Source of the DNA: Candidatus Cryosericum septentrionale
GTDB lineage: Bacteria > Caldisericota > Caldisericia > Cryosericales > Cryosericaceae
Length of the DNA: 64,000 nt
Assembly (NCBI RefSeq): GCF_003570995.1
Contig: NZ_QXIY01000017.1
Coordinates: forward strand, 19,049-83,048
Reading direction: 5' to 3'
Shown here: piece by piece, positions 50,745 through 61,003 of the stretch
How positions within the stretch are numbered: the stretch's first letter is position 1
Layout: the number at the start of each line of letters is the position of its first letter
Position numbers and translations under genes: made by a program
Notes under the pieces: model-generated
The model's input: the letters and a program-made list of their open reading frames with translations, nothing else
What the model was told of the DNA's origin: nothing
Databases searched by the model: none

Positions 50745-51985
50745 ATGGTAGTCTCCCGGCGACGGGGACGAACGGTGACCATACTGAGCCTGTCACGTTG
50801 AACCCAGAGGATCACGTCGTCAGTCAACCCGAGGTCGTTACTGGGCACCCTCAACCTCTGCCGCCGGCCCCCGATCGCCCCAAGGTCACCAACGTCTGGA
50901 GTATTGTCTGGAAACTTCTGGGAGCATTGGGATTCGGAGCACTCGGTTTCTTGGCTCTCTCACTCATTTCGCACCAGATGAACGTCGTGAACGTCGTGAG
51001 GTCCCTCAATCCCGGCTATATCCTGGCCGCACTCGTCCTCATCTTCCTTGAAATCGCCTTTCAGGCGCTGCGGCTGCAAGCAATCCTTCGCTCGGTCGGG
51101 CTGCGGATCGCGTTCCGCACCGCCATGCGCAACATCCTCGTGGGCGAGTTCTTTGCCAGGGTGACACCGTTCGAGGCGGGCGGAGGTGAGCCGGCTCAGA
51201 TCTACATGCTGTTCAAGGACGACTCAATCAACGTGGCAGATTCGACGATGGTGTTTGCCATCAAGGCGATCCTCTCGGGTGCTTCCCAGATGGTCGTTCT
51301 CGTTTTTGTGCCGGTCTGGCTGTTCTTCTCTGGCCGGAACCTGGGGGTCGGCAACCGGTTCCGTCTCATCCTCTACATCGGCATAGCAGCCTACGTGGCC
51401 AACTTCGCCTTCCTCGTGTTCTGCCTGATCCGGCTGCAGTGGATCAATGACTACATCGACAGGCTGGTTCAGCGTCCGACGCAGACCCTCAGTGGGCGAG
51501 GAAGGTTCTGGCAGCGACTGGCACGTCGTGTGGAGAAATTCGTAAAGGATACGCTGCGCGCACGCGAGACAGCCGTCAAGGCCAATCGAGCACTGCTTGC
51601 CAGAGGCCTGGCCTACAGTTTCGTCTCCTGGGGTCTGGTCGTGCTGACACCAATCATTTTGCTGTATGGTCTTGGCGTTACGTCGTCGATCACCCAGATT
51701 ATTGTGGCAACCCTCATTTACTACATCGCCGTATCCTATTTTCCCACCCCTGGCGCTTCTGTCGGAGCCGAGCTCGGCGCCGTGGCCCTGTTTGCAGCGT
51801 TTGTTCCGAATGGCATTCTGGGGGCTTTTATCCTTATCTGGCGTTTTTTCGATCACTATGTCAAGATGGGCGCCGGCGGCATTACCGCCCTCGGCGAATT
51901 CGTACTGGGACCGGCTCGTCGTCGCAGGCGGCGTCGACAGGCGGACAAGGACACGAGCGCAAAGGAAGGGACGCAAAAACCATGA
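50720..51985 (+). CDS. Lysylphosphatidylglycerol synthase TM-region/UPF0104 family membrane protein
   Basis: 421 residues. A proline-rich cytoplasmic tail of about 60 residues precedes seven or eight membrane helices; the family block GEFFARVTPFEAGGGEPAQIYML and the later PTPGASVGAELGAVALF are conserved features of the flippase-like UPF0104/AglD group. There is a basic C-terminal tail (ARRRRRRRQADK). No aminoacyl-transferase domain is attached, so lipid flipping or polyprenyl-lipid handling is more likely than lysyl-PG synthesis. It starts inside mazG and overlaps deoB by 4 nt. Confidence 0.82.
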   Translation: MATGEERIDGSLPATGTNGDHTEPVTLNPEDHVVSQPEVVTGHPQPLPPAPDRPKVTNVWSIVWKLLGALGFGALGFLALSLISHQMNVVNVVRSLNPGYILAALVLIFLEIAFQALRLQAILRSVGLRIAFRTAMRNILVGEFFARVTPFEAGGGEPAQIYMLFKDDSINVADSTMVFAIKAILSGASQMVVLVFVPVWLFFSGRNLGVGNRFRLILYIGIAAYVANFAFLVFCLIRLQWINDYIDRLVQRPTQTLSGRGRFWQRLARRVEKFVKDTLRARETAVKANRALLARGLAYSFVSWGLVVLTPIILLYGLGVTSSITQIIVATLIYYIAVSYFPTPGASVGAELGAVALFAAFVPNGILGAFILIWRFFDHYVKMGAGGITALGEFVLGPARRRRRRRQADKDTSAKEGTQKP

Positions 51986-53145
51986 AGAAGAGAGCTATCG
52001 TCATTGTTCTGGACAGCGTCGGTATCGGGGCAGCCAAGGATGCATTTATGTACGGGGATGCTGGTTCGGACACGCTTCGCCATATCTATAAGAGCGTGCC
52101 GGGTTTTCGCCTCCCTCATCTCGAGGAACTTGGCCTGAAGTATCTGCTCGACCTGCACTTCAACAGTCCCATAGGTTCGTTTGGGATCATGGAGGAGAAA
52201 GCCAAGGGGAAGGATTCTATAAGCGGTCACTGGGAGATGATGGGACTGATACTGACAAAGCCGTTCCCCACGTACCCCAACGGATTTCCGCCCGAGGTCC
52301 TCGACGCCTTCGAAAAGCGCTTCAACACCAAGGCCCTGGGCAACCGACCTGAGTCTGGGACCACAATCATCGCGGAACTGGGTGAAGAACATATGCGTAC
52401 CGGCTATCCGATTGTCTACACGTCGGCTGACTCGGTGTTCCAGATTGCCGCGCACAACGACATCATCCCCCTCGACAAGTTGTATGAGATGTGCGAGATC
52501 AGCCGGCGCGAGATTCTGCAGGATGAGTACCTGGTCGGTCGCGTCATTGCGCGTCCGTTCACCGGGACGCCCGGGAATTTCGTGCGAACATCCGACCGCC
52601 AGGACTATGCCGCTCATCCGCTGGGCCCTACCACCCTCACCCAGGTGAGCAAGGCCGGTATGGATGTCATCGGCGTCGGCAAGACCTACGACCTGTTTGC
52701 TGGTGAGGGGTTCACGCAGCATTTCCACACCCACAACAATGAGGAAGGCATCCAGAAGACGATCGAGCTGGTCAAGACCAGCAACTGGGAAGGGTTGCTA
52801 TTCACCAACCTGGTCGACTTTGACATGCTCTTCGGCCACCGGCGCAACGTGGCCGGATATGCCGTCGCTCTGGAGCGCTTCGATGAGGCGGTCCCCGAGT
52901 TGCTGAGGTCGATGAAGCATGACGATATCCTGTTCATCTCTGCGGATCATGGCTGCGATCCGACGTTCACTGCGCATACGGACCATACACGCGAGTACGT
53001 GCCCGTACTCGCATACTCGCCGTCGCGCCGTGGCGGAACATACCTGGGAGTCCGCGAAACGTTTGCAGATCTTGGAGCCACCGTGTCGGAGTACCTCGGA
53101 GTAGCGCCTGTCGCGGGTTCGAGCTTCCTTGCGGACATCTCTTAG
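51982..53145 (+). CDS. deoB: Phosphopentomutase
   Basis: 387 residues, ATG after AAGGGACG. Alkaline-phosphatase superfamily: VLDSVGIGAAKDA with the first metal Asp, the DSISGHWEMMGL catalytic Thr/Ser region, NLVDFDMLFGHRRN and ADHGCDPTF with metal ligands. It interconverts ribose 1- and 5-phosphate, or the deoxy forms, in nucleoside salvage. No nucleoside phosphorylase gene is adjacent. Confidence 0.95.
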   Translation: MKKRAIVIVLDSVGIGAAKDAFMYGDAGSDTLRHIYKSVPGFRLPHLEELGLKYLLDLHFNSPIGSFGIMEEKAKGKDSISGHWEMMGLILTKPFPTYPNGFPPEVLDAFEKRFNTKALGNRPESGTTIIAELGEEHMRTGYPIVYTSADSVFQIAAHNDIIPLDKLYEMCEISRREILQDEYLVGRVIARPFTGTPGNFVRTSDRQDYAAHPLGPTTLTQVSKAGMDVIGVGKTYDLFAGEGFTQHFHTHNNEEGIQKTIELVKTSNWEGLLFTNLVDFDMLFGHRRNVAGYAVALERFDEAVPELLRSMKHDDILFISADHGCDPTFTAHTDHTREYVPVLAYSPSRRGGTYLGVRETFADLGATVSEYLGVAPVAGSSFLADIS

Positions 53146-53178
53146 GCCTGTGCACGGATCCCAGGGATCAGCGACCCA

Positions 53179-55638
53179 GTGAGCAGCGGAGGCAGTCCAG
53201 CCGAATCAGATACGTGGAAAGATCTTCTGCGGGACTTGGTGCGTCTGGAACTCAAGCGTGGCTGTCAGGATGACGCCGCTGTAGGCGGGTTTGCGCAGCT
53301 CGCCCTGGCGACCGTGGAAGGCTCTTGCACACGAACACAGCCTGCAGTGGATCATGGCGTATCGAACGAGCTGCGGTCCTTGCTGGTCGACTATCAGTTC
53401 CTGCCGAAGCATACGCGGGCAGACAGGTGTTCGGCGCTTCTTGCCCTTCTGGACGACTCGAAGTCTCCGCCTGCCGGGTCGCCACTGCCTGCCGGCGCGC
53501 CTCCGGCACGTGCAACGCTGGTGTCGAAGCCTCCTGCCGATAACATGAAAGCCTTGCTGCAGGTACTCGAAGAACCGGTGTCCACACTATGGGGAGTCGG
53601 GCCCCGTGTTCAAGAGATCATGGGGAAACTCGGTGTCAGCAGCATTGCCGACCTTCTCCAGCACGCGCCCAAAGGCTATCTCGACCTGCGCTATCCGGCG
53701 GAGCTGTCGCGTGAGTCGCTTGGGCAGATGGTCCTCATCAAGGCACGTCTGCTGACGGTTACTGAGATCCGACGAAAAGTTCTGCTGGTCAAGGCGTCAG
53801 TCAGAGACCCCGGCGGGCGCGTGCTCCATCTCGTCTGGTTCAACAACCGGTTTGTGAGGAACAGGCTTCAGGCTGGACATGACTATGATTTCTATGGGAG
53901 ATTGGAGAACTCGTTCGAAGGGGCTCAGCTGATGCAGCCGGCCTTCGAGGAGTCGGGAACGCCGGCGGCTCAACTACATATGAACCGAATCGTGCCGCTC
54001 TATCACCTCACTTCGGGCATTACTCAGAAGGGACTGCGGGCTCATCTGTGGCGTGCCGTAGGCCGGATCCCCTCATCGACGGCTGAGTATCTGCCACGGG
54101 ATGTGGCTTCCCACTTCCAGCTGCCCGACCTCGCATGGAGCTACCGTTCCCTGCACTTTCCGAGCGATGAACGCGAGGCAGAAAAGGCGCGGAGCCGGTT
54201 TGCGTTCGATAGCCTGTTTCTCTTTGAACTGAGAGTCCTGATGCGTAGGCATGCCGAACAGGATGTCCCGGGAAGCCCGTTCGACCTGCCCACGGGGACG
54301 GTCGAACGTTATGTCGGGGTGCTGCCGTTTGTTTCCACTGCTTCTCAGGCAGCAGCCATGCGAGACATCGAGGGAGACGTGCGCAGACCGAGGCAGATGC
54401 ACCGGCTGCTCCACGGGGACGTTGGTTCAGGAAAGACGGCGGTGGCCGGGTACGCGGCGTACGCGGCCAAGGTGGCCGGATACCAGAGCGCCGTCCTTAG
54501 TCCCACTGAGATTCTCGCGGAGCAAACGGGACGCGTGCTTCAGGAGCTGCTTGCTCCTCTCGGGGTGCGAGTTGCTACGCTGACCGGAGGGATGACCAAA
54601 TCCCAGCGCAGGAGTATCCTGGGCGCAGTCGCGACCGGGGGAGTCGACTGTCTCGTTGGCACGCATGCCATCCTTGAGGAGGGCGTGGTCTTCGAGCGTC
54701 TTGGTCTGAGTGTAGTCGATGAGCAGCATCGTTTTGGAGTTGCTCAGCGCGTGGCTCTGGGAACGAAGGGCAAAGAGCCACACTCACTCGTCATGAGCGC
54801 GACCCCGATTCCGAGAACACTTGCTCTGACCATATACGGGGATCTTGACATCTCCGAACTGGTGGAGAAACCTCCGGGGCGGTTCCCGATCCAGACGCAT
54901 CTCCTCACGGCCACCACACGCGACAGCGCTTATGCCATGGTGCGCGAACAGGTAGCTCAGGGCAGGCAGGCGTTTATCGTGGTCCCCGCCATCGACCCGG
55001 CTTCGGACGAGGGCGATGGCACCGCGTCAGTCGAGGAGACCATGCGGGAGCTGACCGAAGGCAGCCTTAAGGGCCTGCGCGTTGCGTCGTTGCACGGGCG
55101 CATGAAGAGTAGTGACAAGCAGTCGACCATGGATGCCTTCCGGTTTGGAAATCTGGACGCCTTGGTTGCGACGACTGTCGTGGAGGTTGGTGTCGATGTG
55201 CCGAACGCAAGTGTCATGGTCATCGAGGATGCGGAGAAGTTTGGGCTTGCTACGCTCCATCAGCTTCGTGGAAGAGTCGGCCGAGGATCCTCCGTCTCCC
55301 ATTGCATCCTCATCCAGGGCAATGTGACCGCCGAGGGTACCGAACGCCTGCAGGTCCTGGTCGACTCTGACGACGGGTTCCAGATTGCAGAGGAAGACCT
55401 GAAACTGCGAGGGCCCGGCGACATCCTTGGGACGGTCCAGCATGGCTATGACGTTCCATTGTTCGGATCTACGGCGCTGCTGAGTTATCGCGACCTTTCC
55501 GCTCTTCCGGACATCCGAAAGATTGCCTCGGAACTCCTGGAACATGACCCGTCACTTGGTGCTCCGGAACATGCCGATCTGGCTTGTATGCTGTCTCTCC
55601 GGTACCCCGCTTCAAAGCCAGGCATGGAGGACAACTGA
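53179..55638 (+). CDS. recG: ATP-dependent DNA helicase RecG
   Basis: 819 residues, GTG start without a strong Shine-Dalgarno. An N-terminal extension of about 130 residues, comparable in size to that of Thermotoga RecG, precedes the wedge domain (LWGVGPRVQEIMGKLGV, then the OB fold). Helicase motifs: GDVGSGKTAVAGYAA (about 413), DEQHRFGV (about 513), SATPIPRTLALT and RGRVGRGSSVSHC. It regresses stalled replication forks. First of recG-rsmD. Confidence 0.95.
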   Translation: MSSGGSPAESDTWKDLLRDLVRLELKRGCQDDAAVGGFAQLALATVEGSCTRTQPAVDHGVSNELRSLLVDYQFLPKHTRADRCSALLALLDDSKSPPAGSPLPAGAPPARATLVSKPPADNMKALLQVLEEPVSTLWGVGPRVQEIMGKLGVSSIADLLQHAPKGYLDLRYPAELSRESLGQMVLIKARLLTVTEIRRKVLLVKASVRDPGGRVLHLVWFNNRFVRNRLQAGHDYDFYGRLENSFEGAQLMQPAFEESGTPAAQLHMNRIVPLYHLTSGITQKGLRAHLWRAVGRIPSSTAEYLPRDVASHFQLPDLAWSYRSLHFPSDEREAEKARSRFAFDSLFLFELRVLMRRHAEQDVPGSPFDLPTGTVERYVGVLPFVSTASQAAAMRDIEGDVRRPRQMHRLLHGDVGSGKTAVAGYAAYAAKVAGYQSAVLSPTEILAEQTGRVLQELLAPLGVRVATLTGGMTKSQRRSILGAVATGGVDCLVGTHAILEEGVVFERLGLSVVDEQHRFGVAQRVALGTKGKEPHSLVMSATPIPRTLALTIYGDLDISELVEKPPGRFPIQTHLLTATTRDSAYAMVREQVAQGRQAFIVVPAIDPASDEGDGTASVEETMRELTEGSLKGLRVASLHGRMKSSDKQSTMDAFRFGNLDALVATTVVEVGVDVPNASVMVIEDAEKFGLATLHQLRGRVGRGSSVSHCILIQGNVTAEGTERLQVLVDSDDGFQIAEEDLKLRGPGDILGTVQHGYDVPLFGSTALLSYRDLSALPDIRKIASELLEHDPSLGAPEHADLACMLSLRYPASKPGMEDN

Positions 55639-55639
55639 T

Positions 55640-56248
55640 ATGATCATTGAGTCAGGCACACTGAAGGGCCGTTCGCTGAAGACACTCGGCAAGGAACCAT
55701 GGCTGCGCCCTACGTCCGACAAGGCGCGAGAGGCTGTCATGGACATGATGCGACCGGTTCTTGCGGGAGCGCGGTTCATCGACGTCTGCAGCGGCACTGG
55801 TGCGGTCGGCATAGAAGCGCTCAGTAACGGAGCGGCACATACAACCTTTGTCGATGTCGACAATCGCTCAGTGCGTCTCATCGTTGACAACCTGCGAATG
55901 CTTGCGCTTCAGGAGCAGGCTTCTGTCGTCAAAGGCGACGCCGATGGATACGTGAGCGGATTGCAGGGAGGGGAGTTCGATGTCCTTTTTGCAGACCCGC
56001 CCTTTGACTCCGGATTGCAGGAAGGGCTGCTGGTTACCCTGTCTGAGCATTTGCGCGACGCAGCAGACGGCTGTATTATAATTATGGAGCATCCATCCAA
56101 GCGACCCGTGCATGAACGGTATGATGGCCCAGAGGTAGACTTGGAGAGCTACAAGGAAAGGCGGTACGGAGACGTGAGCATGACATTCTTCCGTGCAACA
56201 AAGCACAGAAACGAGGCGAGCGGCAGCAGCCATGACCAGACAGAATAA
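55640..56248 (+). CDS. rsmD: 16S rRNA (guanine966-N2)-methyltransferase RsmD
   Basis: 202 residues from the ATG at 55640 (GGAGGA upstream). The opening GTLKGRSLKTLG and RPTSDKAREAVMDM are typical; FIDVCSGTGAVGIEALSNGA binds SAM and FADPPFD is the catalytic N/DPPF motif. It is 1 nt after recG and overlaps the following gene. Confidence 0.94.
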   Translation: MIIESGTLKGRSLKTLGKEPWLRPTSDKAREAVMDMMRPVLAGARFIDVCSGTGAVGIEALSNGAAHTTFVDVDNRSVRLIVDNLRMLALQEQASVVKGDADGYVSGLQGGEFDVLFADPPFDSGLQEGLLVTLSEHLRDAADGCIIIMEHPSKRPVHERYDGPEVDLESYKERRYGDVSMTFFRATKHRNEASGSSHDQTE

Positions 56249-58319
56249 AATGACCCACTTCGTGCGAACCGTTCGTCACAGCCTCGTTCTCCGGCTCACG
56301 CGGTTCAGACGGACCGGTACGCTGGTGTTTATCCTGGTAGCGCTTCTGTCCGCCGTACTGTGCGCCCTTCCCTTCATCCCCGTGCTTAGAAATGTGTCTG
56401 AAGGCACGGTCGTCAGCGCGGACATGGTCTCCAGGCGAGATATCGTCTATGTCGATAATGGCAGAACTGAGGACCTTCGCAAGCGCGCAATGGACGAAGT
56501 CGCTCCTATCTATAAGTTCGACAGTTCGCGGCTGCCGACGGCGACAACTGCACTCGAAAGCGTCATGACAAAGGTCATCAGCATACGTGCGCAGGATGCC
56601 CCCGTGGACCAGGAGTCTCAGCAGATCGCGGCATTGCTCATGACCGCGCAAGGTGCAACGACGAAGTACCTTGTGACGTGCTCCGAGTCGGAGGTTCAAT
56701 CGTCCAAGACGGCGGCGCGTGAGGCTCTGACGATAGTCATGGGTCGCGGCGTACTCGAGGGAAGCCTTCCTGCTGCCCGCGAGAGCATCAACACGGAACT
56801 CAAGAAGTACGGTATTTCCGACAACCAGGTACGCTCGGCATACCTCCTGGCAGTCCGTTTCGTGTCTTCGAACCTCATATATGATGAAGAGGCGACTCAG
56901 CTTGCCCGTGACAAAGCTGCGTCCTCGGTATCGCCTGTCGTCTCAACCATCCTCGCCGGCACCGCCGTCGTGAAGAAAGGGAGTGTACTGGACCAGAGCA
57001 CCGTCGATCTGCTGTTGAGTACCGGTCTGGTCTGGGGACCTCGCGCGCTCCAAAACGTCGTGTCTCAGATGCTGGTGGCGTTGCTCGCTTGGGGAACGAT
57101 CGCACTGGCAGTCATGCTCCTGGGTTCAGCAAAAGGCCGGACCGAGCATTTGTTGATGGAGATAGCGGTCATAGGCGGCTCCTGCATCGTGATCGGCTGG
57201 CTCGCCGGTAGTGTGACGGCAACGATGACCCCGTTCTTCCTCTGCATGCTGCTCGGATTCGTCTTCTTCGAGGGCGCCCTTGCCACGGTGTTCGGTTTTG
57301 CTCTGATGGTCATGACGTGGATTATGGTTCCGATGCCCGCAGAAGTGCTCTCGGGACTCGTCGTGGGGGCTGTTATCGTATTCATCGTCATGCGGAAGGT
57401 GAACAAGATGAGTGCCCTTCTCATCGCCGGGCCGATTGCGGGCGCATCAGCTGCTCTTGTCTACAGCGCTCTTGCCGGGGTCAGCGAACAGCGGCTATCC
57501 GTGATTGCTGCCAACGCCGGGTATCTGGTCGCAGGGGGGGTCATTGCAGCCGTGTTTGCACTGGGACTGACCCTGGTTTTCGAGCGACTGTTCAACGTTG
57601 CTACGGTGGTGAGGCTGCGCGAGCTTCTGGATACGGGAAGCAAACTCCTGGCGCAGCTGTTCGAAAGCGCCCCGGGAACCTACCATCACAGCCTCAGCGT
57701 GGCCAATCTTGCGGCAGGTGCCGCTCAGCTTATCGGTGCAAACTGGCTGATGGCTCGCGTTGGGGGTTACTACCACGACATCGGCAAACTGCTGCATCCA
57801 CAGTTTTTCGGCGAAAACCGGGGAGAATTGCCGAACATCCACGAAGATATCTCGCCTGAACTGAGTACCAAGGTGATCCTGGAGCACGTCCAGTCAGGTG
57901 TTACGATTGCAAGGAGCAATCACCTGCCGCCCGAGGTGGTTGATATCATCGCCGAGCACCATGGCACGACTGTCGTCCAATTCTTCTACGACAAGGCGTC
58001 CGCCGAGCAGCCAAACCTCTCGCCTGACACATTTCGGTACCAAGGGCCCAAGCCACACACGAGGGAGTCCTCCCTTGTCTTCCTCGCCGACGGCGTTGAA
58101 GCCGCGGCGCGTTCGCTTCCCAAGGTGGACAAACCAGCTCTGGAAGGACTCATCGATGCGGTTGTCAACGCTCGCATTGCCGACGGTCAACTCGCCGAGT
58201 CACAGCTAACGCTGGGTGAGATCGCCGCTGTCAGGGACTACTTTCTCACGTCTCTTATCTCATTCTATCATGTTCGAGATGCCTATCTGACGCCCGAGGA
58301 GGCAAATGAAAGAATCTGA
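56232..58319 (+). CDS. 7TM-HD domain phosphodiesterase (PgpH-like)
   Basis: 695 residues from the ATG at 56232 (ATG 56250 also possible). One membrane helix near the N-terminus, a large extracytoplasmic 7TMR-HDED domain (to about residue 260), seven membrane helices, then a cytoplasmic HD domain: YHHSLSVANLAAGAA, GGYYHDIGKLLHP (about 510), HEDISPELS, EHVQSGV and IAEHHGTTVV. The family includes PgpH, a c-di-AMP hydrolase; no cyclase gene is visible here. It overlaps ybeY by 14 nt, the usual arrangement. Confidence 0.92.
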   Translation: MTRQNKMTHFVRTVRHSLVLRLTRFRRTGTLVFILVALLSAVLCALPFIPVLRNVSEGTVVSADMVSRRDIVYVDNGRTEDLRKRAMDEVAPIYKFDSSRLPTATTALESVMTKVISIRAQDAPVDQESQQIAALLMTAQGATTKYLVTCSESEVQSSKTAAREALTIVMGRGVLEGSLPAARESINTELKKYGISDNQVRSAYLLAVRFVSSNLIYDEEATQLARDKAASSVSPVVSTILAGTAVVKKGSVLDQSTVDLLLSTGLVWGPRALQNVVSQMLVALLAWGTIALAVMLLGSAKGRTEHLLMEIAVIGGSCIVIGWLAGSVTATMTPFFLCMLLGFVFFEGALATVFGFALMVMTWIMVPMPAEVLSGLVVGAVIVFIVMRKVNKMSALLIAGPIAGASAALVYSALAGVSEQRLSVIAANAGYLVAGGVIAAVFALGLTLVFERLFNVATVVRLRELLDTGSKLLAQLFESAPGTYHHSLSVANLAAGAAQLIGANWLMARVGGYYHDIGKLLHPQFFGENRGELPNIHEDISPELSTKVILEHVQSGVTIARSNHLPPEVVDIIAEHHGTTVVQFFYDKASAEQPNLSPDTFRYQGPKPHTRESSLVFLADGVEAAARSLPKVDKPALEGLIDAVVNARIADGQLAESQLTLGEIAAVRDYFLTSLISFYHVRDAYLTPEEANERI

Positions 58320-58815
58320 CCTATCTGTACACTGTCGTGTCGAGCTGTCGGATCCCGGATGGCAGGTGGACAGCAAGGCTCTCATAGCGCTTGTCGTCCG
58401 CATAGCCTACCTGATACAGCCGGAACTCACCGCTATTCCGGGTGTTCGACGCGCCGTCGCCGTCTCATGCTACTTCGTCCCAGCGTCTCAGATGCGGGAA
58501 TTGAACCGTGACCACGGAGGCAGCGACTCGACCACCGACATGCTGTCGTTTCCGCTGGGCTATGCCGCGCCCGGCACGGGCTGGGTACTGGGGGACATCG
58601 TCATCTGTATGGATGCGGTGGAAAGCAAAGCCATCTCCAGTGGGAACAGCCTTGAAGACCAGCTTGCGTTCTCTCTTGTTCACTCTGTGCTCCACTTGGT
58701 GGGCTTCGATCACATCGAGGAGCATGACCGCACTCTGATGGAGCACCGCGAGGAAGAGGTTTTCGCAAAGCTGGCGCAGGGGCACTGCCCCGATGTGGCG
58801 AGAAGGCCTGCATGA
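58306..58815 (+). CDS. ybeY: Endoribonuclease YbeY (rRNA maturation factor)
   Basis: 169 residues, ATG with GAGGAGG inside the upstream gene. The zinc triad HSVLHLVGFDHIEEHD (about 125-140) and the DVLSFPL-type segment (here TDMLSFPLGY) are present. It acts in 16S rRNA 3' processing and ribosome quality control. Overlaps the next gene by 4 nt. Confidence 0.94.
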   Translation: MKESDLSVHCRVELSDPGWQVDSKALIALVVRIAYLIQPELTAIPGVRRAVAVSCYFVPASQMRELNRDHGGSDSTTDMLSFPLGYAAPGTGWVLGDIVICMDAVESKAISSGNSLEDQLAFSLVHSVLHLVGFDHIEEHDRTLMEHREEEVFAKLAQGHCPDVARRPA

Positions 58816-60098
58816 CTGGACCGATCGTCGGATTGCTGGTCCTCCTGGCTCTCTCGTTCCTCTTCTCCATGGTGGAATACGGCTACGTGACCATGACGCC
58901 GATGGCTTTGGAAAAGGCGGCTGAATCTTCTGTTTTTGCTGATCGGCTGAGCACCAGAATGGCTGCTGGCCATTCGATGCTCATCGCGGTGGTGGTCCTG
59001 GGCAACAACATGGCCAATCTTGGGGCATCCTTTATCTTCGCGCGGGTCGTACTCACTGAGTTCACGCGTGTGAACCCGGATCTGCTTGCAGTGGTCTCCA
59101 CGCTCGCCTTGACGGTCGTTGTCGTCATTTTCGCTGAGACTATCCCGAAATCGATCGGCAGGGCGTTCCCTGAACAGGTCATGCGCGCCACAGCTATTCC
59201 GCTTTATCCCCTCTACTTGCTGCTCTATCCAGGCGCACGTGCACTTGCGGCAGTCGCGGGGGTCTTCACGGGACCGCTGCTGCGGCGTGCCAAGCACATG
59301 GGCTACCTCAACGATTCCGAGGACTTCCGTTACCTGCTGAAGATGGGGCAGGAGGACGGCGTGATCGACAAAGAGGAGGAGCGACTCATCCACAATATCT
59401 TTGACTACACCAGCACGCTGGCGTATGAGATCATGACGCCGTTTGTGGATGTGACAACAGTTGAGAAGAATGTGCCGATCAGTGAGGTGATCAGGGCAAT
59501 CGATGAAACCGGTCACTCCCGTCTACCGGTCATGGACGACGACAATGTGGTAGGACTGGTTTATGCCAAGGATGCTCTCAGAGCCATGGCAGGCGGTGCC
59601 GGGCCCAACGTCAAGGCGAGCGGCATCCTCCGGCAGCCATTCTTTGCTCCCGATACCAAGAAGATCAGCAGCTTGCTTCAGGAGATGCAGCGGCAGCGCA
59701 TCCAGATAGCTGTTCTCTTCGACGAGTACGGTGCCGTTTCAGGGCTCATCACCGTCGAGGACATTCTGGAGGAGGTTTTCGGCGAGATCCAGGACGAGTA
59801 TGATAAGGAGGCCGCTGAAATCGAGAACGTGGGGGCGGATGCGTTCCTCATCAAGGGTTCGGTCTCGACCGACAAAACTTCGGAACTCTTTCAGTCGGAG
59901 TTATCGGGTGAAGACTACGATACCGTCGCGGGGCTCATGCTGTCTGAAATCGGACGCCTTCCTCGTGTCGGGGACAAGGTCGAGCGCGCGGGGATCATTT
60001 TCACAGTAGTAAACGTTGTCGGGAAGAGAATCTCTAGAGTGCGTGCAGAGCGATTGCCCACGGCTCCGCCACACTCGACCGAGGATGAAGAGTCATAG
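58812..60098 (+). CDS. CNNM/CorC-like membrane protein (DUF21, CBS pair, CorC_HlyC)
   Basis: 428 residues. The DUF21 region has three or four membrane helices (residues 1-140). The CBS pair follows (EIMTPFVDVTTVEKN, then RQPFFAPDTKKISSLLQEM) with the typical HSRLPVMDD and VLFDEYGAVSGLITVEDILEEVFGEI. The C-terminal CorC_HlyC domain closes it. Members export or control magnesium or other divalent cations; 'hemolysin' in older names is misleading. Placed after ybeY, as in many bacteria. Confidence 0.92.
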   Translation: MTGPIVGLLVLLALSFLFSMVEYGYVTMTPMALEKAAESSVFADRLSTRMAAGHSMLIAVVVLGNNMANLGASFIFARVVLTEFTRVNPDLLAVVSTLALTVVVVIFAETIPKSIGRAFPEQVMRATAIPLYPLYLLLYPGARALAAVAGVFTGPLLRRAKHMGYLNDSEDFRYLLKMGQEDGVIDKEEERLIHNIFDYTSTLAYEIMTPFVDVTTVEKNVPISEVIRAIDETGHSRLPVMDDDNVVGLVYAKDALRAMAGGAGPNVKASGILRQPFFAPDTKKISSLLQEMQRQRIQIAVLFDEYGAVSGLITVEDILEEVFGEIQDEYDKEAAEIENVGADAFLIKGSVSTDKTSELFQSELSGEDYDTVAGLMLSEIGRLPRVGDKVERAGIIFTVVNVVGKRISRVRAERLPTAPPHSTEDEES

Positions 60099-60138
60099 TG
60101 GGCGTGGGTCTCAAATGTCGCGTCAAAAGGAGAACAAC

Positions 60139-60900
60139 ATGAAAATCGTTGCAGGAAACTGGAAAATGTTCAAGACTATTGAGGAGGCGAGGACGTACTT
60201 TGCCGAACTGGCCAGCGCCACGCCCCCGCAGGCGGACAAGGTGCGCGTCATCGTCTTCCCCAATTACATCGCATTGGGAGCCTTGGCAGAAACCGGTTCG
60301 GTCCCGGCCTGGGTCCTGCTCGGCGCTCAAGATGTCGCGGCTGAGGTAGAAGGCGCATTCACCGGAGAAGTCTCGCCGGCCATGATCCGTTCCACAGGGG
60401 CGACCCACGTGCTCATAGGGCATTCGGAGCGCAGACACATCATTGGTGAGTCAACCGTTCTGCTTCACCGCAAGCTGGTCAACTCCCTGGAGGCGTCCCT
60501 GATTCCCGTATTGTGCGTTGGAGAGACACTCGAAGAGCGCAATGCCGGCAAGATCGAGGAGGTCGTGTTTGGGCAGCTGGATACCGCCCTCAGCGACGTC
60601 CGGCTCTCCGATGGCGCTCAGCTCATTGTCGCCTATGAACCAGTATGGGCCATTGGAACGGGGGTGAATGCCACGAATGAGCAGATAGAGCAAGCACATC
60701 ACCTCATCCGGGAACATCTCAAGCAGCTTCTCGGAACGGCAATTGGTGGTTCCGTCGCGATTCTGTACGGCGGCAGCGTCAAGCCCGCCAACTTCGCATC
60801 CATCGCAGGCCTCCCTTCGGTAGATGGTGGATTGATTGGAGGAGCCAGCCTCAAGCCGTCCGCCTTCGCCGAGCTGATCGAGATAGCAGAGCAGGTGTAA
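60139..60900 (+). CDS. tpiA: Triosephosphate isomerase
   Basis: 253 residues from the ATG at 60139 (AAAAGGAG). Active-site residues are all visible: Lys in AGNWKM, His in IGHSERRH, Glu in YEPVWAIGTG, and the phosphate loop LYGGSVKP. It stands alone, apart from the other glycolytic genes, and is followed by a terminator. Confidence 0.96.
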   Translation: MKIVAGNWKMFKTIEEARTYFAELASATPPQADKVRVIVFPNYIALGALAETGSVPAWVLLGAQDVAAEVEGAFTGEVSPAMIRSTGATHVLIGHSERRHIIGESTVLLHRKLVNSLEASLIPVLCVGETLEERNAGKIEEVVFGQLDTALSDVRLSDGAQLIVAYEPVWAIGTGVNATNEQIEQAHHLIREHLKQLLGTAIGGSVAILYGGSVKPANFASIAGLPSVDGGLIGGASLKPSAFAELIEIAEQV

Positions 60901-60966
60901 CTCTCTGCCGCACGTTTCCCGCGAGGTGAATGCCGAGACGTCATCGGCAAGAACGCCTGGAAATAG

Positions 60967-60996
60967 AGAGACCCCTTCCGTGAGGTCGGGGTCTCT
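60967..60996. terminator. Intrinsic terminator between tpiA and rnpB
   Basis: AGAGACCCC and GGGGTCTCT form a 9-bp stem with a 12-nt loop between the convergent tpiA and RNase P RNA genes. The U tract is short on both strands, but the stem is strong. Confidence 0.7.
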
Positions 60997-61003
60997 TGCT
61001 ATT